From Zetaproteobacteria bacterium (GTDB lineage: Bacteria; Pseudomonadota; Alphaproteobacteria; Micavibrionales; Micavibrionaceae), in assembly GCA_002747015.1 (NCBI GenBank), contig NVXI01000004.1, forward strand, positions 60,488-83,089: a stretch of DNA of 22,602 nt. Reading direction: 5' to 3'. Of this stretch, positions 15,869 through 22,602 are shown piece by piece. The notes beneath the pieces were generated by a model. The model did no database searches, had not been told where the DNA came from, and was given only the letters and a program-made list of their open reading frames with translations. The position numbers were made by a program, and so were the translations under genes. The first letter of the stretch is position 1. Every line of letters starts with the position of its first letter.

Positions 15869-17332
15869 TTAAGAACAAGCCACGGCAACACGTTTGCAAG
15901 CCCCGATTTCCTCTATTTCCTTTGCGAATATTGTTCGCGCACATAGATTTGGATCATCAAATATGGCCGTATCATAGGTTTGCTGAAACGCCATTACATC
16001 TTCTAATGTTGGGCAAAGGATACGGTTAACTTTGGCATCTGTACATCCACTGCGGAAGATTGTTAAAATTGGTACCACCTCATCGGTTAAGCCCTCTTCA
16101 TTCGCCATGATCTCCACAAGATCAGCAAATGATTTTGCAAATTCTGCCATTGTACCTGTACCGTATGAAATATCAAAAAACTGACCACTATGTTCACGTG
16201 CGGATGCATATGATTTAAGCAACAAATCATAACTGCCTGATAAATTATCATCGGTAAAACCATATTGCGCCAATAACGCATCAACGCCACGTGCAAAATC
16301 CTGGTTAAAGGCCAAGCCAGCGGTTAAAATAAATGCTGTTTGATGTTGATGCACACCAACGCCGAACATCCGCGCTTCAAAGCGATGCCCATTTACCTCA
16401 CCTGCATCATTTTTTAATGCCGCAATTTTTACATCCGGCCATAGAAGGCTTTCCGAGAGGAAAAAATTACTCGCCGTATTCAGACCTTTTCCTTTCAAAC
16501 TCTGTGGCGTAACACTCCAATCACCTGAGGGCACACGTATCAGGCTACCCTGTTCATCGTAATACATAAAGAGCGGGTTATTAAACACATGATCAATATG
16601 ATTAGAAATGAATTCTTCTCCCGAAGCTGCCGTAAAGACATATGGTAAAATGCCACCGCGCCCTTCTAACAAGCCATGATGACGCAAGGACATACCGGCA
16701 TGACCGGCAAAGGGTTTTCCTTCGTTAAAGCCGACACTGTTATCGCTCATCAAAAATAGGAACGGCGCAAGAAGATAAAGCCTTCGGACATTCTCCAACA
16801 TGTGATTCATGTTATACGGGCTAACAGACACCTGATTAGATTTACATACGGCGAAATATTGTACGCATTTTTTCATATCCGCACGATAGGGCGCATACAT
16901 CACGTTATAACGCTCTACATCCATGATGCGGGATAATAAATCATCCGCCGTTCGATCAGGTAACTCTTGAAAATAAGAACGCTTTAACCCTAACCCCAGC
17001 GCGGTATCACTCAATATTTTTATTTTATTATTAATATCCTTTAAAATACCCTTGGCTTGTGAGAATGGTGCGGCCTTACTCACGACCTCCAACAATTCAC
17101 TTGTTGGCTCATTATGAATCCAGTCCCCCTCTGGCAAGAGGACCATTGCCGCGTCTTTAAGCACAATATTTTGAGATTGACTCATAACCGGTAAATCAGC
17201 CTCTTGCGGATTAATAAAAGGTAACTCAACCTCTATCCCGACTTTGGCTTGATCACCTGAACCAGCATAAAGCGCGAATACATCATCCGCGCTATTGATC
17301 TTTGTTAAATCTGTGGCATTAACCTCTGACAT
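15869..17332 (-). CDS. Glutamate-cysteine ligase (GCS2)-like carboxylate-amine ligase
   Basis: This 487-aa protein has the pattern of GCS2-type gamma-glutamylcysteine ligases, which join glutamate to an amine donor with ATP. Visible blocks are VGIEVELPF (31-39, the glutamate/metal-binding GxExE form), NEPTSELLEVVS (74-85), ERYNVM (140-145), SNQVSVSPYN (165-174), NSVGFNEGKPFAG (198-210), SGDWSV (269-274) and HRFEARMFGVGVHQ (316-329), in the order of the family. It is a distant member, so the amine substrate may not be cysteine. The start has AGAGGAA 5-6 bases upstream. It follows the uncharacterised 297-aa gene by 82 bases; a SAM-II-like leader upstream points to sulphur-amino-acid or thiol metabolism. 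Confidence 0.65.
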   Translation of the reverse strand: MSEVNATDLTKINSADDVFALYAGSGDQAKVGIEVELPFINPQEADLPVMSQSQNIVLKDAAMVLLPEGDWIHNEPTSELLEVVSKAAPFSQAKGILKDINNKIKILSDTALGLGLKRSYFQELPDRTADDLLSRIMDVERYNVMYAPYRADMKKCVQYFAVCKSNQVSVSPYNMNHMLENVRRLYLLAPFLFLMSDNSVGFNEGKPFAGHAGMSLRHHGLLEGRGGILPYVFTAASGEEFISNHIDHVFNNPLFMYYDEQGSLIRVPSGDWSVTPQSLKGKGLNTASNFFLSESLLWPDVKIAALKNDAGEVNGHRFEARMFGVGVHQHQTAFILTAGLAFNQDFARGVDALLAQYGFTDDNLSGSYDLLLKSYASAREHSGQFFDISYGTGTMAEFAKSFADLVEIMANEEGLTDEVVPILTIFRSGCTDAKVNRILCPTLEDVMAFQQTYDTAIFDDPNLCARTIFAKEIEEIGACKRVAVACS

Positions 17333-17361
17333 AGAAGTTCCTCTTTATTTCCAAAAAAATC

Positions 17362-17390
17362 ATTATATCTTTTTATTATTTCGGATACAA
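17362..17390 (-). promoter_or_regulatory. Possible internal promoter before the GCS2-like gene
   Basis: Read on the minus strand, TTGTAT (17385-17390) and a perfect TATAAT (17362-17367) are 17 bases apart in the 82-base gap before the GCS2-like gene. The -35 matches only three of six. It would let the second gene and holA be transcribed without the upstream leader. Confidence 0.35.
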
Positions 17391-17414
17391 ACTAAAGAGC
17401 GTTACAAAAATAAC

Positions 17415-18308
17415 TTATCTATATTCAATATGCGCATCAGTATAATCGATCAGGGTTTCCGGCGCGGGCAAGACATGCAATCGTGCATCTTCATCCAGAA
17501 CTTGATCGGCTTTTTCTTTAAATCGTTCAAAATTCGAATGATCCCTCGTAACCATGACATTATTAAAGCTGCCACTATTATTGCGCATACGAGTTTGTTG
17601 TGCGGGTTCTATATTAACGATAAGCGCACCCCATTCCCGCCTTAATTCATCACCATCATTAAGTTGCGGGCGATGGATTATCTCTCCACCAACACGTGAT
17701 AAACTATAATCCGGTGCAATAATCGTAACGGGGGATATTGATGCGCCATTATGTGACGATAATTTATTTTCCGTACCCAAAACATTATGGAATAAATAGA
17801 CCATATCCGTATTTTCCCCACCCGAGATATGATTATGCCACTGTGACACATGCGGACGATGAGTTTCCCCTTGCTCAATATCTGTGCGTTGGACGATAAA
17901 GCTCATTTTAGCTTTTTCAAAAATATCCGGACCATAAAGCTTTAAAGCATCAAAAGCCGCCGCATGGACACGGCTTAACGTAAATCCCAATATATCAGGG
18001 ATCGCCAAATGCATATCTCCGGGGCGTTTAACCGTCATTGCACTAAAAGTGAAATCAGGTAACTCTTCCTGAGAAATATCATCACATAACGCGATAATAC
18101 GCGTTTCCGCATCCTTATTACGTAATTTTTGCGCTTCAGGATCTCTGGAAAATGTAGAGGTTAAACGCCAATCAGTTGCATGAACATATTTTTCACCTGC
18201 GGCCTCTGGCAACTGTGAGGCGGCATCTCTAAAATCAAGGATAAGCCCAGAATCACTGGGGTAATCCATAAAATAATGTGTTGAAATTGCATCCGACCTG
18301 ATCTTCAT
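17415..18308 (-). CDS. Uncharacterised protein, possibly a DSBH (2OG-Fe(II)-like) enzyme
   Basis: I do not recognise this protein with certainty. The start at 18308 gives 297 aa and has GAGGAG 9 bases upstream; longer in-frame starts would lie in the SAM-II-like leader. The middle reads THRPHVSQWHNHISGG (about 149-164), then DMVYLFHNVLG, and later GEIIHRPQLNDGDELRREWG (about 207-226). This is a histidine-rich strand, a YL-type strand, and a histidine followed 11-12 residues later by arginine, the layout of a double-stranded beta-helix oxygenase of the 2-oxoglutarate/Fe(II) type. The usual HxD pair is not clear, so this is a guess. It is first in a two-gene unit with the GCS2-like ligase. No signal peptide or membrane segment is seen. 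Confidence 0.6.
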   Translation of the reverse strand: MKIRSDAISTHYFMDYPSDSGLILDFRDAASQLPEAAGEKYVHATDWRLTSTFSRDPEAQKLRNKDAETRIIALCDDISQEELPDFTFSAMTVKRPGDMHLAIPDILGFTLSRVHAAAFDALKLYGPDIFEKAKMSFIVQRTDIEQGETHRPHVSQWHNHISGGENTDMVYLFHNVLGTENKLSSHNGASISPVTIIAPDYSLSRVGGEIIHRPQLNDGDELRREWGALIVNIEPAQQTRMRNNSGSFNNVMVTRDHSNFERFKEKADQVLDEDARLHVLPAPETLIDYTDAHIEYR

Positions 18309-18367
18309 ATCGATCCGCTCCTCTGTCATCCTGTTTCGGATACTACAGACGAACCGCCGTTGTAGCG

Positions 18368-18413
18368 CTTTAGCATTGGTAACGCGGTGCAAGCTGATCC
18401 TTCAAATCCCGCG
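18368..18413 (-). ncRNA. SAM-II-like riboswitch in the leader of the 297-aa gene/GCS2-like pair
   Basis: On the minus strand a P1 stem CGCGG (18409-18413) pairs with CCGCG (18383-18387) around a 21-base loop that begins GAUUUGA and ends GCUUGCA. After P1 come UUACCAAUGCUAAAG, ending at 18368. GAUUU, CUUGCA and GCUAAAG in this order around a short P1 are the conserved words of SAM-II (SAM-alpha) aptamers upstream of met genes in Alphaproteobacteria. A pseudoknot AGCUUG with CAAUGCU is possible with one bulged U, slightly weaker than usual. The predicted transcript start (about 18419) is six bases before P1. A second hairpin CUACA/UGUAG follows, without a U-run. The ribosome site is 45 bases downstream, so the output mode is unclear. 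Confidence 0.7.
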
Positions 18414-18425
18414 GTATTGTTATAA

Positions 18426-18455
18426 TTTATACAATGCTATGCACAAATTAGTCAA
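18426..18455 (-). promoter_or_regulatory. Promoter of the SAM-II-like leader and two-gene cassette
   Basis: On the minus strand TTGACT (18450-18455, five of six) and TATAAA (18426-18431, five of six) are 18 bases apart, with a TG just before the -10. The predicted start is near 18419, just before the aptamer. It is the best promoter match I noticed in the window. Confidence 0.65.
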
Positions 18456-18476
18456 TAAAAAATAATAAGCCTTATT
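18454..18476 (-). terminator. Weak AT-rich terminator after lptE
   Basis: Directly after the lptE stop the minus strand has AATAAG-G-CTTATT (18464-18476) followed by ATTTTTTATT (18454-18463). The stem is short and AT-rich, so it would be weak. It overlaps the -35 of the next promoter, a compact boundary between two units. Confidence 0.35.
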
Positions 18477-18989
18477 CTAATTACGTCTTAAATAAAGTGA
18501 AATTTGCAATTCAATTTGTCGTGCCAAATCACTCAAAGCATTTTCACGCGTATTTTGCGCAGAAACGCGTGTTGCGAATTCGCTGGTCAAAACATTATAA
18601 CTCGCAATCGATCTCAAATTACGTGTGAGAACAATTTCTCCCGTATTGTCGTCTACTAAGTTCATGACTGTTTTCAAATGCAGTTGTGCACGCGTAGCGT
18701 CCGAATTTTTGGTGATATCCAGATCGACCGTTCTTTCATCGATTGGCTCTATCTGCAAAGTATAACGCACCTCTTGTGGGCGACCATCACGATAAAAACG
18801 ATCAATCAACGCATTGCGCAAAAATTGCCCTTCACGATCAGGGATCTGACCTATGCCGACCTGTGCAAGTTGCACCTGAACGCTTTCCTGCCCTGCGCGA
18901 ACATTCTTCGTATATGTCCCGTATACAGGTTCAAACCCGCACGCCGACAGATAAAAGCATGCACTTGCAACAAATAATATTTTTTTCAT
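18477..18989 (-). CDS. lptE: LPS-assembly lipoprotein LptE
   Basis: This 170-aa outer-membrane lipoprotein plugs the LptD barrel and helps place lipopolysaccharide in the outer leaflet. It has a short signal peptide with lipobox LSAC (Cys17) followed by GFEPVYG, the usual alphaproteobacterial LptE beginning, and then an alternating beta/helix domain (DREGQFLRNALIDRFYRDG, VRYTLQIEP). The C-terminal helix ends in ARQIELQISLYLRRN. It starts 4 bases after the leuS stop, the standard leuS-lptE pairing; holA, normally next, is displaced by the two-gene cassette. Confidence 0.92.
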   Translation of the reverse strand: MKKILFVASACFYLSACGFEPVYGTYTKNVRAGQESVQVQLAQVGIGQIPDREGQFLRNALIDRFYRDGRPQEVRYTLQIEPIDERTVDLDITKNSDATRAQLHLKTVMNLVDDNTGEIVLTRNLRSIASYNVLTSEFATRVSAQNTRENALSDLARQIELQISLYLRRN

Positions 18990-18993
18990 CAGA

Positions 18994-21555
18994 CTATCCT
19001 ACGACTACGTTAACAATTCGACCGGGAACAAAAATAAACTTACGCAGTGTCTTGCCGTCCATGGCGCGCTGTACACTGTCTTCTGCCAGAGCGATTTCTT
19101 CTGCCTGTTTTTGATCCGCATTGATGGGCAAAGTAATTGTTGCCCGCACCTTCCCATTGACCTGCACCGCGATTGTCACCGTATCGGCAACCATCAGCGT
19201 CTCATCATACGTTGGCCACGCCTGATCGACCAGCATATTTTCATGACCAAGAAAAGACCACAGCTCTTCCGCCAGATGCGGCATGATTGGGTTAATCATG
19301 ATAATAAAGGTCTCGACTGCTTCTTTTAATGCAGATTGCTCTGCTCCATACTCAGGTTTAAAAGCTGTAAAGCCATTATAAAACTCACGCAACAATGCCA
19401 CGGCTTTATTCATGGCAAAACCTTCGATAGCCTCGCCAACTTCCTTAATACTTTTATGCGTCAAACGACGTAAGTCTTTAGTTTTATCAAAAGAGGCTGC
19501 ATCATCATTTCCATCTTGCAAATCCATGGATGTGATCGCGCCATGCACCTTATTCACAAAACGCCACGCGCCTTCGATCCCGCTTTCCGTCCATTCCAAA
19601 TCACGCTCTGGTGGAGAATCCGACAAGATAAACAAACGCGCTGCATCTGCGCCATAGGTCTCTAGAATTTCCTCAGGGTCAATCACGTTCTTTTTCGACT
19701 TCGACATTTTAATCGTCGCGCCAATTGTTACAGGTTTGCCGGTTTCGACATGCACCCATTCACCATCTTTTTCAATCGCATCTGTCGGTAATATCCACTT
19801 ACCGTTCTCGTCTTGATAGGTATCATGCGTGACCATCCCTTGCGTGAACAAGCCGTCAAATGGCTCATCCGAGACCACAAAACCGCAATCACGCATCGCT
19901 TTGGTAAAGAACCGCGCATATAATAAGTGAAGCACCGCGTGCTCAACCCCGCCGATATATTGATCGACCCCACCATTTTTTGGCAACCAATAGGCCGCTT
20001 TATCTTTATCTGTCGGTAGCTCCGTATTTTTCGAATCGCAATAGCGGAATTGATACCAGCTGCTCTCGAAGAACGTGTCAAAGGTATCTGTCTCGCGTTG
20101 CGCGTCCTTATTACAAGTCGGGCAGGGGACATTCTTCCATGTTGGATGATGGGATAATGGATTACCTGGCTTATCAAAGCTAACCTCATCAGGCAGGCTG
20201 ACGGGCAAGTCGGCTTCAGGCACGGGCACCGCGCCGCAATCATCACAATAGATAATCGGAATAGGGCAACCCCAATACCGTTGGCGGCTAATGCCCCAAT
20301 CACGCAAACGATATTGCGTCGTGCCAAAGCCTGTATCGTTTTCTTCACATTTCGTAATCACCGCGGCCTTTGCATCGGTAATACTCATCCCGTCAAGGAA
20401 CTGAGAGTTCGCAAGAACGCCCTCACCTGTATAGGCTGCCGTCTCGACCGAGAAATCCTCTGCATCCTCAGGAATAACAACAGGCAAAATAGGGAGGCCA
20501 TATTTGCTGGCAAAATCATGGTCACGTTGATCATGCGCAGGAACGCCAAACACCGCGCCTGTGCCATAATCCATAAGCACGAAATTCGCGATATAGATCG
20601 GAACTTCACAGCCCAAAACAGGGTGAATCGCGCTATAGCCCGTATCAAAGCCAATCTTCTCGGCCTTTTCAATCGCCGCCTCGGATGTGCCTGTGCTTTG
20701 GCATTGCTTTATAAAGTCATCAAACCCGTCTTTTCCCTCGGCCAAAACTTTTGCCGTTGGATGATCGGGAGCCAGCGCCATGAAGGACGCGCCAAATAAT
20801 GTATCAGGGCGGGTGGTGTAGACCTCGATCTTCTCATCCGTACCCACAACATCCCATTTAAACTGTAGGCCTACGGATTTACCAATCCAGTTCGACTGCA
20901 TAATACGAACCTTTTCAGGCCAACGATCAAGCGTATCCAAACTGGAGAGTAATTCCTCCGCGTAATCTGTGATTTTAAGTGACCACTGGTTCAACCGCCG
21001 ACGCTCAACCGGTGCGCCCGTGCGCCAACCACAGCCATCAATCACTTGCTCATTCGCCAGAACCGTATTATCAACAGGATCCCAATTCACAATGGATTCC
21101 TTGCGGTACGCAATACCTTTATCAAGAAACTTCAAGAACATACGTTGCTCATGCACATAATATTCAGGATCACATGTTGCGAACTCACGACTCCAATCAA
21201 TGGAAAGTCCCATGGATTTTAACTGCACACGCATTGATTCTATATTTTCATGCGTCCATTTTGCCGGATGCTCGCCACGCTCAATCGCTGCGTTCTCTGC
21301 AGGCAGGCCAAACGCGTCCCAGCCCATTGGATGCATAACATTAAAACCCTGCGCACTTTTATAACGCGCGACAACATCTCCTAATGTATAATTGCGCACA
21401 TGACCAACATGGATGCGCCCTGATGGATAAGGAAACATCTCCAGAACATAATATTTTTCTTTAGAGGAATCCTCTGTCACCGCAAAGCTATCTGCTTCAA
21501 CCCATTTTGCGCGCCACTTTTGTTCGGACTCTTTTATATTATAGCGTTCTGACAT
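18994..21555 (-). CDS. leuS: Leucyl-tRNA synthetase
   Basis: This 853-aa class I synthetase charges tRNA-Leu. The ATP-binding HIGH motif is HVGH at residues 49-52 (inside [15 protein letters not shown]) and the KMSKS loop is at 616-620. The CP1 editing domain is present, with [12 protein letters not shown] and the later [12 protein letters not shown], and zinc-type cysteines ([10 protein letters not shown] and CPTCNKDAQ) lie in the insertions. The leucine-specific domain and the anticodon- and tRNA-binding C-terminus are complete. Length is normal for bacterial LeuRS. It sits between a DUF3576 lipoprotein gene and lptE, the conserved alphaproteobacterial order. Confidence 0.98.
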   Translation of the reverse strand: MSERYNIKESEQKWRAKWVEADSFAVTEDSSKEKYYVLEMFPYPSGRIHVGHVRNYTLGDVVARYKSAQGFNVMHPMGWDAFGLPAENAAIERGEHPAKWTHENIESMRVQLKSMGLSIDWSREFATCDPEYYVHEQRMFLKFLDKGIAYRKESIVNWDPVDNTVLANEQVIDGCGWRTGAPVERRRLNQWSLKITDYAEELLSSLDTLDRWPEKVRIMQSNWIGKSVGLQFKWDVVGTDEKIEVYTTRPDTLFGASFMALAPDHPTAKVLAEGKDGFDDFIKQCQSTGTSEAAIEKAEKIGFDTGYSAIHPVLGCEVPIYIANFVLMDYGTGAVFGVPAHDQRDHDFASKYGLPILPVVIPEDAEDFSVETAAYTGEGVLANSQFLDGMSITDAKAAVITKCEENDTGFGTTQYRLRDWGISRQRYWGCPIPIIYCDDCGAVPVPEADLPVSLPDEVSFDKPGNPLSHHPTWKNVPCPTCNKDAQRETDTFDTFFESSWYQFRYCDSKNTELPTDKDKAAYWLPKNGGVDQYIGGVEHAVLHLLYARFFTKAMRDCGFVVSDEPFDGLFTQGMVTHDTYQDENGKWILPTDAIEKDGEWVHVETGKPVTIGATIKMSKSKKNVIDPEEILETYGADAARLFILSDSPPERDLEWTESGIEGAWRFVNKVHGAITSMDLQDGNDDAASFDKTKDLRRLTHKSIKEVGEAIEGFAMNKAVALLREFYNGFTAFKPEYGAEQSALKEAVETFIIMINPIMPHLAEELWSFLGHENMLVDQAWPTYDETLMVADTVTIAVQVNGKVRATITLPINADQKQAEEIALAEDSVQRAMDGKTLRKFIFVPGRIVNVVVG

Positions 21556-21587
21556 AATTTTACTTTTTACTTAATATTTTATCCGGC

Positions 21588-22139
21588 CTATTCTTCATCC
21601 GCAAGATGCGCAATTCGTAATTGACGCGCACGCGTTAGGACTGCATCTTCCAATTTACGACTTGTTTCCTCAGACACCACAGCATCACGCCATGCACTGC
21701 CCTTTATTTCCTGACGGAATGTACGAATACGAATGCCATCTGCCTTTAACTGACGCCCCATAATAAAAGCATTAATCTTAACCCGCTCATTCGGAGTCTT
21801 CGGATCAGTATACCAATCTGTTAAAATAACCCCGCCAAACGGATCGGCACTTGCCAATGGCATAAAGGAAACCGTATCCAATGTTGCGCGCCACAAGAAA
21901 CTGTTCACACCGATACCACCTTCACCAGCAGCTGTCTTTTGGTTACCACCCAAAATCTTTAAACCATCTTCACCCAATATTGTCTGTCTTTTACCGTAAA
22001 TATCGTCACCTGTTGCGCCCCTGTCATAACCTGAAGGGTATTTTGCTTCGGTTTTAATACCACTACAGGCAGAAAGCCCGACCGCAGCACCCGACATAAG
22101 AATGGCGGAGATAAGAATCTTAGTATTGCGTTTTGTCAT
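21588..22139 (-). CDS. DUF3576 lipoprotein
   Basis: This 183-aa protein belongs to DUF3576, a family of alphaproteobacterial lipoproteins almost always found directly upstream of leuS. It has a signal peptide with lipobox LSAC (Cys25), then a polar segment with GDDIYGKRQTILGEDGL, and the core block FLWRATLDTVSFMPLASADP followed by GGVILTDWYTDP, the family's best-conserved part. The molecular function is not known; location with lptE suggests an envelope role. The start at 22139 gives a normal signal peptide. It is 32 bases from the leuS start. Confidence 0.88.
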   Translation of the reverse strand: MTKRNTKILISAILMSGAAVGLSACSGIKTEAKYPSGYDRGATGDDIYGKRQTILGEDGLKILGGNQKTAAGEGGIGVNSFLWRATLDTVSFMPLASADPFGGVILTDWYTDPKTPNERVKINAFIMGRQLKADGIRIRTFRQEIKGSAWRDAVVSEETSRKLEDAVLTRARQLRIAHLADEE

Positions 22140-22474
22140 GATTTATTTTTATCCTAAAATTTATGCATATGACTGTCTAGCATGCAGATTTTGCATCGAC
22201 AAGTCTGTTTACGTTAAGAGGTCTGGATGTCAACATATATAGAAGTCGTGATGGGATGCCCTTCTCAATCCACCTGTTGCAAAAATGCCACGCACATAAA
22301 AAATGTTGCAAAAACCACACAGAATTCATTGACGGAGAATCAATAAAGTGGCGTAATGGCCATGTTCTTCGCATATGTGGGGGGCAAATCTACTTTAATA
22401 TAATTAATTTGATCATTAAGATCATAACTTTAACAATGATTGCTCGCTTAAAGAAGCAATCGGAGGAAACTAAA
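22140..22474. other. Divergent intergenic region between DUF3576 gene and porin gene, with repeats
   Basis: These 335 bases hold no convincing gene. Visible structures are an operator-like dyad ATGCA (22182-22186) / TGCAT (22192-22196) near the DUF3576 start; two copies of TGTTGCAAAAA (22275-22285 and 22304-22314) 29 bases apart; a GATCAT pair (about 22411-22425); and a hairpin just before the porin ribosome binding site. Most of it is therefore likely regulatory DNA and 5' leader for the porin. Confidence 0.5.
22438..22466 (+). promoter_or_regulatory. Hairpin joined to the porin ribosome binding site
   Basis: GATTGCT (22438-22444) pairs with AGCAATC (22455-22461) around a 10-base loop, and GGAGG (22462-22466) follows at once. 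The strong ribosome site, 8 bases before the ATG, thus abuts a stable stem. This could tune porin mRNA stability or translation. Confidence 0.5.
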
Positions 22475-22602
22475 ATGAAAAAACTTTTACTTGCAAGTGT
22501 TGCTGTTAGTGGATTGGCTTTTGCCGCTCCTGCACACGCAGAACTAAACCTAGAAATCGGTGGTTTCTTTAACGGTTACGGCGCATATGTTAGCCAAGAC
22601 GA
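22475..22602 (+). CDS. Porin-like outer-membrane protein (N-terminal part, cut by window end)
   Basis: Only 42 codons are visible. The ATG is preceded by GGAGG at ideal spacing. The first 22 residues are a classical Sec signal peptide: KK, a hydrophobic core LLLASVAVSGLAFAA, and a cleavage site after AHA (residues 20-22). The mature part begins ELNLEIGGFFNGYGAYVSQD, an alternating glycine and aromatic beta-strand pattern like the first strand of Gram-negative trimeric porins. The remainder is outside the window, so the channel type cannot be named. The A-rich second codons and strong ribosome site suggest high expression. Confidence 0.75.
   Translation, partial: MKKLLLASVAVSGLAFAAPAHAELNLEIGGFFNGYGAYVSQD

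Noticed and set aside
18309..18392. Longer start for the 297-aa gene at 18392 (325 aa).
   Set aside because: It lies inside the SAM-II-like aptamer, lacks a ribosome site, and the start at 18308 has GAGGAG at ideal spacing.
18340..18420. tRNA-like stretch on the plus strand (D-loop-like and T-loop-like words such as AGCATTGGTAACGC and TTCAAATCC).
   Set aside because: The anticodon, T and acceptor stems do not pair, and the same bases read on the minus strand give a better SAM-II-like aptamer.
19728..20348. Long antisense open frames within leuS (for example 206 codons on the minus strand in another frame).
   Set aside because: They are shadows of the well-supported leuS frame and show no protein-like pattern or ribosome site.
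1..22602. CRISPR arrays, insertion sequences, rRNA or tRNA genes.
   Set aside because: I looked for regular spaced repeats, transposase motifs and tRNA cloverleaf words and found none that hold up.

Overview
The window looks like a chromosomal segment of a moderate-to-low-GC alphaproteobacterium. The evidence is gene content: the TimA (Tim44-domain)/MltA/FxsA/SecB group, the ppsR-maf-aroE-coaE-dnaQ group, and the DUF3576-leuS-lptE...holA group are all arrangements typical of Alphaproteobacteria. A Dot/Icm-type (type IVB) secretion ATPase at the left edge fits free-living or predatory/host-associated lineages such as Micavibrio-like groups, but the species cannot be fixed from the sequence alone.

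Layout. Bases 1-1852 are the end of a type IVB secretion locus: the C-terminal part of an IcmB/DotO ATPase and a single-pass membrane protein of unknown function. Bases 1870-3894 hold a Tas-like aldo/keto reductase and a DXD-type glycosyltransferase-like protein. On the minus strand follow mltA (3905-5092) and timA (5258-5980), with a structured intergenic element between them. Divergent from timA, the plus strand carries fxsA, secB, ppsR, maf, aroE, coaE, an AEC-family permease, dnaQ and a small DUF3592-like membrane protein. These are mostly tightly spaced or overlapping genes for cell-envelope stress, protein export, central metabolism, cofactor synthesis and replication.

Bases 12423-14288 are a self-contained queuosine-precursor operon, queC-queD-queE. 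It is preceded by a promoter and a compact preQ1-I riboswitch that buries the queC ribosome binding site. An AT-rich orphan ORF (14444-14827) then meets holA tail to tail.

The right third is transcribed leftward: DUF3576 lipoprotein, leuS, lptE, then two unusual genes, then holA. The two genes are an uncharacterised 297-aa protein and a 487-aa glutamate-cysteine-ligase (GCS2)-like protein. They have a good promoter of their own and a leader that strongly resembles a SAM-II riboswitch, placed at the predicted transcript 5' end. I read this as a SAM-controlled two-gene biosynthetic unit inserted between lptE and holA, and it is the best candidate here for an undescribed system. The window ends in the first 42 codons of a porin-like outer-membrane protein reading rightward, with a long leader that carries repeats and a hairpin.
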